From Litoditis marina (taxonomy: Eukaryota; Nematoda; Chromadorea; Rhabditida; Rhabditidae): 64,000 bases of DNA. The position numbers and the translations under genes were made by a program. This document shows, one piece after another, positions 32,872-46,540 of the stretch. The notes beneath the pieces are model-generated. The model was not told the origin of the DNA. It saw only the letters and a program-made list of their open reading frames with translations, and did no database searches. The first letter of the stretch is position 1. Each line of letters begins with the position of its first letter. Location of the stretch: NCBI GenBank assembly GCA_964036275.1, contig OZ038436.1, forward strand, positions 5,798,936 through 5,862,935, given 5' to 3'.

Positions 32872-34750
32872 GGGTGCGAGAGTGTTTTGTATGAGAGAGA
32901 GAGAGAGGGTGCGAGAGTGTTTCGTATGAGAGAGAGAAAGTGCGAGAGTGTTTCGTATGAGACAAAGAGAGAGGGTGAGAGAGTGTTTCGTATGAGAGAG
33001 AGAGAGAGTGAGAGAGTGTTTCGTATGAGAGAGAGTGAGAGTGAGAGAGTGTTTCGTATGAGAGAGAGAGAGTGAGAGAGTGTTTCGTATGAGAGAGAGT
33101 GAGAGTGAGAGAGTGTTTCGTATGAGAGAGAGAGAGTGAGAGAGTGTTTCGTATGAGAGAGAGTGAGAGTGAGAGAGTGTTTCGTATGAGAGAGAGAGAG
33201 AGTGAGAGAGTGTTTCGTATGAGAGAGAGTGAGAGTGAGAGAGTGTTTCGTATGAGAGAGAGAGAGAGAGTGAGAGAGTGTTTCGTATGAGAGATAGAGG
33301 GTGCAAGAGTGTTTCGTATGAGAGAGAGAGAGTGAGAGAGTGTTTCGTATGAGAGAGAGAGAGTGAGAGAGTGTTTCGTATGAGAGAGAGAGAGTGAGAG
33401 AGTGTTTCGTATGAGAGAGAGAGAGAGTGAGAGAGTGTTTCGTATGAGAGAGAGAGAGAGTGAGAGAGTGTTTCGTATGAGAGATAGAGGGTGCAAGAGT
33501 GTTTCGTATGAGAGAGAGAGAGTGAGAGAGTGTTTCGTATGAGAGAGAGAGAGTGAGAGAGTGTTTCGTATGAGAGAGAGAGAGTGAGAGAGTGTTTCGT
33601 ATGAGAGAGAGAGAGTGAGAGAGTGTTTCGTATGAGAGAGAGAGAGAGTGAGAGAGTGTTTCGTATGAGAGAGAGAGAGAGTGAGAGAGTGTTTCGTATG
33701 AGAGAGAGAGAGAGAGTGAGAGAGTGTTTCGTATGAGAGAGAGAGAGAGTGAGAGAGTGTTTCGTATGAGAGAGAGAGAGAGAGTGAGAGAGTGTTTCGT
33801 ATGAGAGAGAGAGAGTGAGAGAGTGTTTCGTATGAGAGAGAGAGAGTGAGAGAGTGTTTCGTATGAGAGAAAGAGAGAGTGAGAGAGTGTTTCGTATGAG
33901 AGAGAGAGAGTGAGAGAGTGTTTCGTATGAGAGAGAGAGAGAGTGAGAGAGTGTTTCGTATGAGAGATAGAGGGTGCAAGAGTGTTTCGTATGAGAGATA
34001 GAGGGTGCAAGAGTGTTTCGTATGAGAGAGAGAGAGTGAGAGAGTGTTTCGTATGAGAGAGAGAGAGAGTGAGAGAGTGTTTCGTATGAGAGAGAGAGAG
34101 AGAGTGAGAGAGTGTTTCGTATGAGAGAGAGAGAGTGAGAGAGTGTTTCGTATGAGAGAGAGAGAGAGTGAGAGAGTGTTTCGTATGAGAGAGAGAGAGA
34201 GTGAGAGAGTGTTTCGTATGAGAGATAGAGGGTGCAAGAGTGTTTCGTATGAGAGAGAGAGAGTGAGAGAGTGTTTCGTATGAGAGAGAGAGAGTGAGAG
34301 AGTGTTTCGTATGAGAGAGAGAGAGAGTGAGAGAGTGTTTCGTATGAGAGAGAGAGAGAGTGAGAGAGTGTTTCGTATGAGAGAAAGAGAGAGTGAGAGA
34401 GTGTTTCGTATGAGAGAGAGAGAGTGAGAGAGTGTTTCGTATGAGAGAGAGAGAGTGAGAGAGTGTTTCGTATGAGAGAGAGAGAGTGAGAGAGTGTTTC
34501 GTATGAGAGAAAGAGAGAGTGAGAGAGTGTTTCGTATGAGAGAGAGAGAGTGAGAGAGTGTTTCGTATGAGAGAGAGAGAGAGTGAGAGAGTGTTTCGTA
34601 TGAGAGAGAGAGAGAGTGAGAGAGTGTTTCGTATGAGAGATAGAGGGTGCAAGAGTGTTTCGTATGAGAGAGAGAGAGAGTGAGAGAGTGTTTCGTATGA
34701 GAGAGAGAGAGAGTGAGAGAGTGTTTCGTATGAGAGAGAGAGAGTGTGTT
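32872..34750 (+). repeat. GA-rich minisatellite
   Basis: About sixty units of 26-34 bp built on GTGAGAGAGTGTTTCGTATG followed by a variable GA run; a rarer variant has ATAGAGGGTGCAAGAG. One strand is almost all purine between cores. No stop codon occurs on the minus strand in any frame, which creates three meaningless frames of over 600 codons. Confidence 0.97.
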
Positions 34751-35030
34751 AGCATCCGTGTGCATGTAGTCAGGGACGAAGAGAAATAGCCTGTAGTGCG
34801 CCTAAACAGTGAGAGCGCGAGAGAAAGAGCGAGTAGATTTCGGCCAGCTGGTGAGTGAGACAGAGGAAAAGAGAGAGAGGGAGATAGAGGGAGAGAGAAA
34901 GAGAAATAAGGAGAGAGAGAGAGAGAAAAACTCTAGAAAGGTACATAGTTTTTAACCTCAATTCAATTCCAGGCAAATGTGCAATTCTTATTTCAACTGC
35001 AAAAACACAACATGAAAAACACGTGAATCC

Positions 35031-38000
35031 TCAGAGTTTGGCGGCCATGCTTCCTTCTTGGCTGTCGACAAAGATAAACCGCATGGTGGGGTAATCCTCA
35101 CTCTCTGCCAACAGCTCGATGTATTGCTGAACGCGCGGCCTGCAAAATCTATGTTCAGAACCAACTAATTTCCTTATTTTCTACCAGAGTTATGAGGCAC
35201 GCCTGTGTCTAGTAGATTTGGAAAGTTCTTACTCAATTTGCTTTATTGATCGCTACATCCGAATACAGAGGGCTGAATTGGAGGTTTAGTGTATGAAACC
35301 AGTTTTCTGTGAATGTAGAAAGAAGCCTAGGTTTACTAAATAGTGCATGCCATTTTCATTTATAGACGTCACTATTTTACTATTCTACAAACTTCTCGGT
35401 ACAATCATTGTTTCAATTGTGCAATACTGCAAAGTGCACATTATACAATGAGCGCGTAACAAAGTAAACTAGACTCTTCATCTTATTTTTATCTTCCATG
35501 TCTCCAATTTCTCGTAATTGGAGTGCAATATATACCAATGTGAACAGTGTTAAATCACGAAGAAACATTCCATTCTAATCTATTCTATTCGTGGCTAACC
35601 TGTTGTGGTCCACGAGTTGCCTCTGTGTATCCTTCTCAGACACATCCGCCGACTTCAGGAAAACTTCCATCTAGCAATCCTCGTTTCCGTACGGACTAGG
35701 GCGTCCTCGATGCACTCGGAGTATCCGAGGTTGGCCTGATCAGCCAATATGGCTGTGCTCTGTAATGGGAACGTAGTGTGATGAATCACTATTACCCAAC
35801 TAGGGTGGGAATTTCCCCAACTCGAGGAATTCTAAATATTTAACATGATTAACAATCCTATTTCCAACATTTTATCTGAATCACACTTAAAAATGTATAC
35901 TTGCGTGGTTCCGCCTAGAGTTGCCTTGCAACTGGCTTATTTGAAGGCCTAGATACTTAACAATAATAATAATATATTTCTTACACAAAATTCTAACAAA
36001 GGAACATAAACTAAGCTCTTTGAATAACCGCAGTTGGAAGAAAAATGGTAAAATAAGCTCTACAAAGTGCAAATGTAGTACTATACGAGAATAGAACTAG
36101 TAGAAAAAAACTCTGACTGCTCAGGTGATACGGTCAAAACTACAAAAAAGCTAGTAACTTACTGCGTCGTGCAGATGAACTGCAATCCTGTGTACCTCTT
36201 GATGTTCTTGGACATAACAATCGGCGAGTTCGAACACACAGGTGATCCAACCCTAAAATGGAATTGAATAAGATTATTGGAATATACTCAGTTTCATTAA
36301 TCGATGTCCTTTTACAGTAACCCGTTAAACATTCAGTAGACTCTTTCAAATGAATAAATCCATGTTTCGGTTCAAAACTGTCACAGTTTGTACACTAATG
36401 GTGCAGAAGACATTGTTAATGTTTGAAGAAACCCCGAAAATGTCAACATACCAAACTTTTAAGAGGTATACAACTGATTCGGTTATGTTTCATATTATAA
36501 TTACTGGGCATTGCGATCCAAATACGATTAACTTTTTCACAGTTCAATCTTTCAAGATACAAAGATAAATATTAGTTTTTGAAAGAGATGCAAAGAGAAA
36601 TATGAGTTTTTGAAAGAGATGCAAAGAGAAATATGAGTTTTTTCAAGACCAAAAACTAGTCATCGCTCAGCTTTTGAGTGCCGGTTCAAAATTCTTGAAA
36701 CAAATAAGAACAAATATACTTTTCTCTATCAAAAAATACTTGTGTCTGACATTTACGGCGTTAATCATTCAGAAACTTGATTGTTCGTAGAAAAATGCTC
36801 GTGCAATGTTTCACAGTTTCACTTTTTTGTTCATCACGTTTTCGATTCTTGGTCAAATTGAGTTGGTTTCCTTTTTTACCGTATATCACATGCGTGCATG
36901 TGAATAAGTTAATCAAACACACCTGTCTGCCAGTCCGCGACACTTATCACGAACTGCAAGTCGCCGTTGAAGTACGGCTCCGGGTGTTTCTTGAAGACCA
37001 CTTGGTACGAGCGGTTGGCGGTTGCAGATTTGGTAACCACTCTGCAACAAGAACATATATGCATGGTGTTTATTTCATGAAAAAGAAATACATGAATGTT
37101 TAGAACGTGTTTGCGGTAAAATAAAGCTTGTGGTAAAGTAGAACTGTGAGGTATAAACGCGCTCCGAAGGAGCTTTGTAGACGCAAATATGTATGACTGT
37201 GGAAGTAACGAAAGGTGCGGAAGAGCGCAAAAAACAAAGGTCTTTTAGTGCGCTTTTTAGGGAAATCTCTACCTTCGCTGGGACAGAACAAAGAAGAGAT
37301 AACCGTTTATTTTATACACGTGTGTCACGTGACACAACACGTGATAACACGTGACACAACACGGGTGTCACATGTGTTCACTTAGGATAGGGAACGATTG
37401 GGGGACATGTCACGTTTGGGGTACATACACTACTGATGTTCAATCAAAACTGGCCATCAACTTAATTGCATGGTATGAGCATCAGGACGGTATTTAACTG
37501 TAGTGGATGCTGCGTGGTGACAAATACAATTTTCAACACAGCAACAAGAAAATCAAGGTTGATTCCCACTAAGCCGCTTCGGATTGCTGTATGATTTTTT
37601 TCATTCTTTCTTTATGGTTTCATTGAACAAATATTGTATATACTCGTAATTCCGTATCAGAACACAAAATGTGATTGTGTATGAGCTACTCTAGAATTTG
37701 GCAACGACTCGCCGGTGACATGGAGGGGTCGGCAGAGTGTCGCCGGCGGGTCGCCTGCGAATATTTTCCAGTCCTTCACACTAAACGTTCTATATAGTGA
37801 TCAGATACCGGAACTGGTGAATTTACAAAGAATAAAAATGTTGTATATATTTATCGTCGCCAGAAACAGACACGATGAGATTCACGGCTCCATTGCCTAT
37901 GTATAAACATGTCACTCACCCAAAAACTACAAGTATACGTATCTGATGAGCATATATTTTCTCTAGAATCAACGACGCATATATCTTCTCTAGAATCAAC

Positions 38001-38454
38001 GACGCATATATCTTCTCTAGAATCAACGACGCATATATCTTCTCTAGAATCAACGACGCATATATCTTCACTAGAATCAACGACCTAAAAATAGTCGCAG
38101 GCGATCCGCCGACGGCACTCTGCCGACCCCTCCATGTTGCCGGCGACTCGCCGCCAAATTCTAGAGTAGACTACAATGAAACTATTTGCGGTTTGAAAAA
38201 ATTACGACCTACACTAACCTCTTCCTCAGCCTTCTTTAATTCTCCTTTTGGGGAGTTTCCTCTTGAACCGACCCAAGCTCGCCACTTCTCCAAGCTGGAA
38301 AACAGCTGTTTACTGACCTGAAATGTCACTGAAAACCGGTCTATGCTGAATATTGCTAACTAACCTTGGAAATCCATTTTGGCTTGACGTCCTGGACATT
38401 GCGATCGGCCACGCAGACACGGCGGAAATGCCGTAGCGGTCGTTCAAGACAGCT
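35031..38454 (-). pseudogene. Broken multi-exon gene, copy B, with its last exon
   Basis: Second copy of the gene at 248-3046: exons 38365-38454, 38219-38317, 36923-37041, 36163-36252 and 35600-35759, followed by a terminal exon at 35031-35139 whose counterpart in copy A lies outside the window. The terminal exon opens after TTTTGCAG, reads PRVQQYIELLAESEDYPTM, then RFIFVDSQEGSMAAKL and stops at TGA (35031-35033). Its phase joins correctly to the donor of 35600-35759 when the shifted frame (FLKSADVSEKD) is used, which shows that the TGA inside 35600-35759 is a defect, not the natural end. The frameshift is identical in copy A. A GA-rich minisatellite lies immediately downstream. Function unknown. 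Confidence 0.6.
36350..36922 (+). mobile_element. Decayed LINE 3' fragment, copy B
   Basis: Same fragment as 1000-1541, with an extra direct copy of a 28-bp stretch (GAGTTTTTGAAAGAGATGCA and on) near 36,600. Confidence 0.6.
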
Positions 38455-40987
38455 CTGTAAATCGGAAGATAATAGTCCATGTTAAGTGTTCATCAACGTC
38501 GTTTTTCTGTCGCTTTACATGCACTTAGTTAACTCGTTTGATATTTGACTCTTTTTTTCAACACGTAATCAACAAAGAGAACAATACACAGCATTCAACT
38601 TCGGATCCCACGATCATTGTTGCCCCATTGCCTGCCCCAGACAGCCCTTTCACACAGTTTTTTTCTTGCGTCTTTCAAATTGTTACTACCAAAAAGTTAA
38701 CGACTTACTTCTATGAGATCACAGATCTCACGATGTTTGAATATATGTCAAACGAGCGCATCCTTGTTAAAGAACGATTTCGGAAAATTAGCAAGAATAA
38801 GAAAACATGCTGAAAAAGAGTTTTTTAATCATAATGTGACCAACTAATCTGAGCATCAATATTAAAACTTCACATGAAATACTGATCCTAATTTGGAGAA
38901 AATTTTACTTTTGCCCCCCCACCGTACAATCGCACACCCTCCCCCCCATGATAGTTTCCCCCGCAATAGTTTCAACAGAAAATGGTGGGGGATAAACGGT
39001 AAATGTATGGCAGGGGGGGGGGCTAAAATTAAATGTCGACATTGTACAATCACCCCCCACTAACGTAATTGGGGGGGGGGGGGGGGGGTGAAAGTAGCAT
39101 GCTTGGCAATCTCTAACAATCGCTTCCACCCTTTTGATTCAGTTGAAACGGAGCCATGCTACTTTTACCCCCCATGATGGGGGGGGGGGGGTGAAAGTAA
39201 TACATGACTTATTTCGGCTAAAACAAGAAAAGTGGGGGGGGGGGGGGGGGGGAGGGGGCGAAAGTAGAATATTCCCCATATTTCTACCACAAAAATCGGT
39301 CATTACCAAAACGGAGATTACCATTCTACTTGAAATGGGAAAACGAAGATTGAACGATGATTGAATGAATGAAATATCGCGCCAGTAATTCTTCACATTG
39401 TTTTGAACTGCGAAAATATGTGTTATAATGTTTTGAAAGGGAAACAATTGTGGCAGAGGATTTCGAAACTTACAAATAATTGGTAGTTTTATCTGCGCTC
39501 CGAATGAGAACGAAACAATAATAAGAAGAATTGAACATTTCACGTTGATGCACAATATTTGAGGTTTTCCAAGAAATTATCGAAAATCCGAAACCATTCA
39601 GATTGGAGCGTCTTATATAAATGTCTTCGAAAACGCGATAGAGAGCATTTACAAATGAGGATTAGAAAGGCAATGGGAAATACGCAGAATGAGAGAGAGA
39701 AAAGGTTGTATGGAGGAAGAAGTACATTTATCACTGGCATTTGTTTTCTAATTCAACGTGGATTCACACAAAACTAACAATCATCATCTAGGGTCGCCTA
39801 TATGAATCCGCTGGAACATTTGAACGCTGTAGAATATGAAAGATTCGAGGAAATGTCAGTTGAATGATCCCCTACTACTTGGAATGAGAGGGGGGGGGGG
39901 GGGAGAAAGAGACAAAGGTAGTATAAAAGTAGTGGCAGTAACACTATAGGAAAATTGCATTGACGTGCCGCGCAGTCCCCAATTACTGGGTCATCTTCAT
40001 TAATCACGTGTGATATTTATCTGATCCATACCTATACGATAAGAAAAATTTGAGTTTCTAATTAGATGCAATAAAAGGAAAGCAATCATCACAGAATCAG
40101 TGAGTTCAAATGAACATGAGAAAATTGTTCAAAAAATCAAAATCGAGCAGATTTCCAAAAATAGATGTGTTCAAAGTAAAAAACAATTTGTCACAAAGTA
40201 CGGAAGTCGAAGTAAACAAGTGAGAAGAGACAGAAATGGGAGAGAAAAAAAAGGATACAACTGTGAATGAGAATAGAAAGGGGAGAAGAGAGTGGTGAAT
40301 TTTATATCTAACCCGCTTTCTAGGTAACCTCACCCTTTTTTGGTAACCCTTTTTCAGGTTACTTCGGTGGTAACCTGAAATGAACCTAAAACCAAGAACA
40401 GGTTACCCTCAAATTTGGCTTGAAAACTTGTTATTACTGTTATTTTTGATGGTAACCCGGTTTTGGTTTAAGGTTACTAGGTTAATTACTCAAGTAACCT
40501 GAAAAAAGGCTACTAAAAAGGGTTAGGTTACCTAAAAACCGGGTTAATTGTGGAATTGGCCAGAAGAGAGTGGTGACTAGAATTAGAATGGAAGAAAGAT
40601 TGTGCGTCACTACCAGGGACAAAGACTGGCTGATGCACGCGCCAGATAAAAAGTTCTACCAGGGACAACCAGACAAAGGAGTGTTAGAGAGAAACAGTAA
40701 AATCCGAAAAGACACTGCAAAAATGTTAGTTACAATGTTAGTCTACTATACATATTTCTGTCAGTTGAACTTTGAGTAGTTATTTCGACAAATGATCACA
40801 ATAGTATATCTCCTCCAATCATTCCCATGGTAATGACGTCTAGTTGAAACATTACGAGAACATAACGGTTCGGAAAAACACAGAAATATTTAGTCAAGAG
40901 TGTTAGTCGAGAGTTTCGAGTTCGACTCGACTCGAAAATCGGAAAAGTTTTCGAGTCGAGTCGGGTTTCGAATGCGATTTTAACAAC

Positions 40988-41735
40988 CTTCATATATGCA
41001 AAACAGGCACGCATGGGTATCGTGCGCTGGAGTGTTGCCAAATGAGGTCGCGATGCGGGTCAGAGGTCGCCTCTACTAAAACGGAAAAACAGGTTTGTAC
41101 CACTCGTTCTAGAGAGCATGTGTTGATAATCAGCCCTTGTCCCCATAAGTTTCATACCACAGTTGGTACCTCGCTTACTACCCCAACAACATTCTATTAC
41201 AACCACTCCTTACTTTTCATCTTTCCAATACTATTCAACGACAGTCTTTTTGTTCGCAGTGTTCAGCACCACAGAAACATGTTGGAGCTAGAGTTTAAAG
41301 TTACAGCTTAGTAAAATGTAATAATTTGATGTACGACGATCTCCGCCTCGTAAAAAAGCAACGTGAATAAATGAATATACGTGAATGAATGATACGAAAA
41401 AGAGCTTCACGGCGTGAATTTGCAGAAAAATCCTTTCCGACTATGTCACGGCGCAGGAAAATTGTGAAACACAAGCAGAAATTGGCAGAACGACGTCAAA
41501 ATTAGCACGCTAATTAGTGAGAATCGGTCTGAGTAACTACGAAACTGAGAAAAAACCAACCACAGGTCTTGTGCACGGTCAGATAGAGCATAGATTCAGA
41601 TGTGTGTGGGAATGGCAGTTGAAGATCGAGGACCGTTGCCACATCCTTACTAACGTACACCTCCAGGCACTTAGTATCCCTCAGAACAAGGTGGGTCAGG
41701 GCTACGGCTTGGGCCATTGAGCGGTTGAAGGGGGG
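40988..41735 (-). CDS. Two coding-like exons, copy B, product unknown
   Basis: Copy B version of 5558-6304: exons 41561-41735 and 40988-41075. The first exon is the same except TMHKTC becomes TVHKTC. The second has V-to-I (DLIWQHSS), and a base change near its 3' end gives ATA TGA, so the exon either ends earlier than the AAG|GTTGTT donor or is no longer functional. Conservation of the first exon with mainly silent changes weakly suggests recent constraint, but the counts are too small to test by hand. Confidence 0.45.
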
Positions 41736-41958
41736 CTGCATTGAACGCCTTCAACTATTTTATACCAGTTTTGTACCATTTCCGAAAAACGAATACACAG
41801 TAAAAGTAAACTTCGGAATGTTTTTAATGGGCTAGTCATAGTTTCGCAATATTATATGAGCCAAACAATGTAGAGCTTCCAATTTCCGAAAAAAAGTGAA
41901 ATTATGTTATTTCCACCTCTGCACTTTCTTGTTTGCGCAGACGCCTACTCAACTTTGT

Positions 41959-42023
41959 GAAAAACTTGGTGGACTCAAAACGATTCGGTATTTCCAATCG
42001 ATATATAAAGAAATGCTGAGACA
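41959..42023 (-). ncRNA. Candidate 21U-RNA locus 1B
   Basis: Copy B of locus 1; predicted 5' U at 41,979 (38 nt), with predicted RNA unchanged. Confidence 0.65.
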
Positions 42024-42191
42024 TTCATTCAATTTTCGAGAGTTCGAAACAATTTTCTTTCCAGTTATCGAACATCATGTAAGATGAACTACTCCACGGT
42101 TATAATGGAGCCTTATTCGTTAGTCGTAACCTCTAAATTGTACGGTGGCTGTGAGTTACACTGCGGTCAAATCTAGAAAATAAAATTATAT

Positions 42192-42256
42192 TACATGAAC
42201 TTTGTAGGATTACTGATGTTCGAGAAAAAGACAGACTCTTATGAATGTGTGAAACA
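42192..42256 (-). ncRNA. Candidate 21U-RNA locus 2B
   Basis: Copy B of locus 2. One base is lost just after the core (TGTTTCACACATTC), so the same U, at 42,212, is now 38 nt away. Confidence 0.55.
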
Positions 42257-43191
42257 TTCAAGGGCTTTTATGCAAAATTTCAAATGCATTATAAACATTG
42301 AATTAATGCAACTTGCTGGGATGAAAGAATATTTACAACGGAAACGTGTTAAAATGCATACTGAGCTTTTCTATCATACAGCAAAAAGGAATCGACTGAC
42401 GAAGTCAAGCCAGTATATGAAGAGGTTCTGGTACATTCTAGGAGTGCACAAGAACATATCTTTATTTAGGCTTCCTCAATCGTCGAATAGTATGTCAGAA
42501 TTATGATTATTATTTTCTCCTTTTTATCCATGTATCTCACATGTTTGCATTCAATAAGTTCAAGTAACGAATTTATTCGTAAGTTTGAACGTATGTTGTG
42601 TCGTTCAATATTGCATTATGAAATAATGATAACTGTCGAGGCTAGAAAGGAGCATAGCGCTGATAATTGTTGCAAACTAACATGCTTTGTGAGACGAGAC
42701 AGCACGCAAATGAGGAAAAGTTAGACTCACTCCGATTCTATAGGTTCGATCATTCCTACTGAGACTTGGCAGCGTGCCAATCAATATTCGAGGCTATTTT
42801 TCCCCCTCTCTGAGGAATTTCAAAAAATTTCGAATCACTGTTAGCGATTGTTTAGTTTTATAAGAACATGTAAACGAGAAGTGTTTTCAAAATACTCAAG
42901 TTTGTTCGATGAATCTAGAGAAATGAGAAAAGAAAATAAGAATCTTGCGAAAATCTTGGTCCGATGCCAATAAGTCTCGATCAACAGAAGATCAACATTT
43001 TATATGTTTTAGGAATGGTTCAATACTATGCACAATGTTCCGGCGAATTGTACTGGTTTTGATTCCGCAACAAATTATTGTATTTTATGTCTAAATGTTG
43101 TGTTAGTTTGTTTTCTTTTCTCCCTTTTCTTAAGTTCATGTAGTTAGGTCATTTTGATTGAAGTCGGTTGTCATGCATATGAACAAATGAA

Positions 43192-43317
<126 letters not shown>

Positions 43318-43393
43318 TTTGTATGCACAATGTGAGTAAGGTGGGGTCATTGATTCTTTAGTAAAAACCATGATTTCATTGAACAAACGAATG

Positions 43394-43458
43394 GAGGCGA
43401 ATTGTGCTCACGAATCGATCTACGAAGTTGATCGATTCTATAAAGAGGTGTTGTGACA
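43394..43458 (-). ncRNA. Candidate 21U-RNA locus 4B
   Basis: Copy B of locus 4; predicted 5' U at 43,414 (38 nt), CGAT retained. Confidence 0.58.
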
Positions 43459-43792
43459 TTCAGCCACTCTAGACACACCTATAAACATATCACTAGCTGG
43501 TTCAGTCGTCAAACATGCATCAAAACCTATATTAACAGTCAAACTGACCTAAGGAAAATTAGTACTCATGTCTTAGGGTTGTTAAAGTCGAACTCGAAAC
43601 TCGACTCGACTTGAGTTTCTGCAAAAACTCGAAAACTCGAAAACTCGAAAACTCGAAAACTTGAAATTTTGAACTCGATTAACAACCCTATCATGTCTAA
43701 AAGATATAGAGAACCTTATCTGTGAACTATTATGATAAGAATAAGTAAATTATGTTGGTTTCATTGCGGACGACAATAAGACAGTGAATCAC

Positions 43793-43858
43793 TGTTTCAC
43801 GCTCACTATAAAATGCCTTGTAAGCGGAAGAAGTTGGTGCGTTCCGCATTGCAATAAG
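43793..43858 (+). ncRNA. Candidate 21U-RNA locus 5B
   Basis: Copy B of locus 5; CTGTTTCA retained, predicted 5' U at 43,838 (39 nt). Confidence 0.65.
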
Positions 43859-44292
43859 AAAGAACACAATACACATGAGTTGGCTTTGAAACGTCTACAC
43901 TAAGAAGCGCTCCGAAATTTCCAATTCATGTGATCAGAGGCAGGATTAGAATCGCGAGCAATTCTTTCACTTCGTTACCACAACTGGTTTTTTCAATCAA
44001 GTGATAATATTCATATTTTGGTCGAGTATAAATAAAATTGAATATGCTACAGTTCCTGTCAACACACCGCATACTCAACGTATGTCATCTTGTGCCGAAC
44101 TTTGCGAATGAGGCTCTCATACAAATACAACTCCGATAAGACACAAATGAACATAGTAAATTGTTCAAAACGATGAGATGGGTGCGGAATGTTAAATTTG
44201 TTATGTGGTGGAATTTGGAGTGTTTAATTTTATTTTGAATATGAGTACTTAGCTTTGTTTTCATTCGTACTTTCCTTTTTTTATCAGAACTG

Positions 44293-44358
44293 GTGAATGT
44301 TATCGCAGAACAACTAGAGTAAGTTGAAAGTTACAGCTTATATTAATGTGCTGAAACA
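44293..44358 (-). ncRNA. Candidate 21U-RNA locus 6B
   Basis: Copy B of locus 6; predicted 5' U at 44,313 (39 nt); one change between core and TATA part (GCACATTAATATAAG). Confidence 0.6.
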
Positions 44359-44592
44359 TTCTATCGAATCAATCCAATAGAAGTGAATACGCCAAAGTTG
44401 ATCACTCTCAACAATGAAAGTTACTTCTTCTCAGTTTTAATTGAATAATATCTCGTTAATAATCTCGGTATAAAAGTTTGAAGTATTGTATTTTAATAGT
44501 GTTTTCGTTTTGAACTGTTTCTTTAGTCCTAGATTCGCAGAAAGTGGTCAACAGCTAGTTGGACATGATAACGGTAATTTATCGTGGTGGAG

Positions 44593-44658
44593 TGTTTCAT
44601 GCCCATTATTAAGCCTGTTGACTAGATGTAATGGTGTTATAGTAGTTTAAAACATATC
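44593..44658 (+). ncRNA. Candidate 21U-RNA locus 7B
   Basis: Copy B of locus 7; promoter unchanged, predicted 5' U at 44,638 (39 nt). Confidence 0.62.
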
Positions 44659-45604
44659 AATGTTCGAATCTCACTCTTGAACGAAAAAAATCGTTCATAA
44701 CTACCGAAAAATCTATTTTGTTAATTTTTATTGTTTCTAATGCGATTTGTTCCTCGAGTTGGACGGGATAAATGGTGCTGCAACTCTTAATCGGAGCCCG
44801 TTTTTGCACATTTTGAAAGGTATTCTCTGTAGAATGCTGAGGAGAAAATATCTCAAAGTTGTAAAAACAGAAGTTTGGAGTAGAATTATTCTGGAAAATA
44901 CACAATAGCGAAAACCTCGGAAACTGTTACGCAATAGGGAACATTGGTTGTTTCGCAACCCTAAAACAGCTCGCAGTGAGGCGATCGATCAGAAGTTTTG
45001 CATGTCAGGCATGTCCTGATAGATAAACTCGTCGTACAAGTTTTAAAGCAAAAAATTAGTTCGTCTTAGTCGGTTAGTCAATTTTTTGCCGCCGTGGGGC
45101 CGCTTTCAGGAGCTATATTTACAAATCGGATGTTGAAACAACTATAGGAAAATGCTCATTCCATTTGCACATTGATAGATCGCTCTACCTCTGTGTAATT
45201 TTCAAATATAAATCCATGGGTTTTTGTGCGAGTGGCACAAAAATACATTGAAACTCCGCCATGCTAGGAAAAATCCTCGATAAGTCTGAGCTGCCGAAAA
45301 AAATTGGTGAATGAAAAAAACCGTGATTTCACAGATGTATCGGAATATAGCGGACTGATTGCAAGAGTTTATTTGCCATCCAGTGCTTGCGCGCGTTGAG
45401 CCAACTACGAATCAGCACGGCATTCCATTGTATTTTTACACTAGATTCGACTCTCCCTCACGCACACGCGCATAGTCTCACTCAGGTTTATGCAGTTAAA
45501 ATGTAGAATGTAGAAAATAAAACCCTGTAATTTAAATGCGATGTTTTACTTCTTCTGTCACGATAGTTTTCCATTATTTGTTCATGTTTCGATTCAATGA
45601 TTTA

Positions 45605-45666
45605 CTGGTAAAATAAACATCTGAATCGAACCGCATAGTTTAGCCAATATATATGGGGCTGACACA
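45605..45666 (-). ncRNA. Candidate 21U-RNA locus 8B, short spacing
   Basis: Copy B of locus 8; CGAT with T at 45,625, again 35 nt, so the short spacing predates the duplication. Confidence 0.42.
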
Positions 45667-46475
45667 TTCGAATATTCTGGAAGTGGTTCTGATCTTCGTT
45701 TGAATCTAAACCGTTTCTCTCGGAGGCAGATTTACCATTGGTGCCCATTCGGGATTTTCGCTGCGTAGAATTTTGCACGCGATGCAACAAGTTGCAATAC
45801 CTGATCAATACGCACAAAACGTGAAAGTTTACAGTAAATGACCTCGTGAAAATGACCCAGAAGATGAAATAAAACGCGAAATGTGGGTAAACCATGTGAA
45901 TGGTTTTCGTTTTGGTGAGCAGTGTTTGTAATAGGTTATTTCATTTGAACAAAATATAGTTGTGTCACTAGGACTTTTGGATGATCTGATTGATTTCCAT
46001 CCATCTGATTTCGGAACAAATTATTGTATTATTGTATGCACAATGTGACCACTGTATGAACGTTCATTCTTTAGGCAAAAACCAAGATGTCTTCGAAGAT
46101 ACGAGTGGAGATATACTCACAACAAGCTGTGTACATAGAAGCTATGGAGTAATGTAGGGTCCCTCGCAACGAAGCAAAGTGACATAATAAATGAATAAAA
46201 AATAAATATGAGGACGATCATAGTTGGGAAACTTTGCGAGGAACCGCCAATTTCGTTAACCCTGCCAGTTAATATTCCAACCACTTTTCTATTAAGCTTT
46301 CGTAACCCTTCTTTTCAACGTCTTTGGAAAAAACCCGCGGTTACCAAGTGGTTAACAAAAATTTTTACCATAAAATCGGTTCACAAAAAACTGGCGCGGT
46401 TAAAAAAAACGCAGTTATATATGATTTCACCGTCATAGTAAACATTCTCTCTTCTCATACTTAAATTCTATTTTC

Positions 46476-46540
46476 TCTGCGGATTTCCTAGAACTATCGA
46501 AATACTTCGCTCAGCCAGTTTATAAAGAAGTGCTGACACA
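46476..46540 (-). ncRNA. Candidate 21U-RNA locus 9B
   Basis: TGTGTCAGCACTTCTTTATA with CGAT at the standard 38 nt (T at 46,496). Box-like GAGAGAATGTTTAC at about 46,437-46,450. Confidence 0.68.

Noticed and set aside
32872..34750. CRISPR-like array of repeats
   Set aside because: Units vary in length, the spacers are simple GA runs, and the genome is eukaryotic.
32810..34765. Three overlapping minus-strand frames of 600-650 codons
   Set aside because: They are the stop-free translation of the GA minisatellite in every frame; composition is only S, L, H, T, R, N, Y, E and K repeats.
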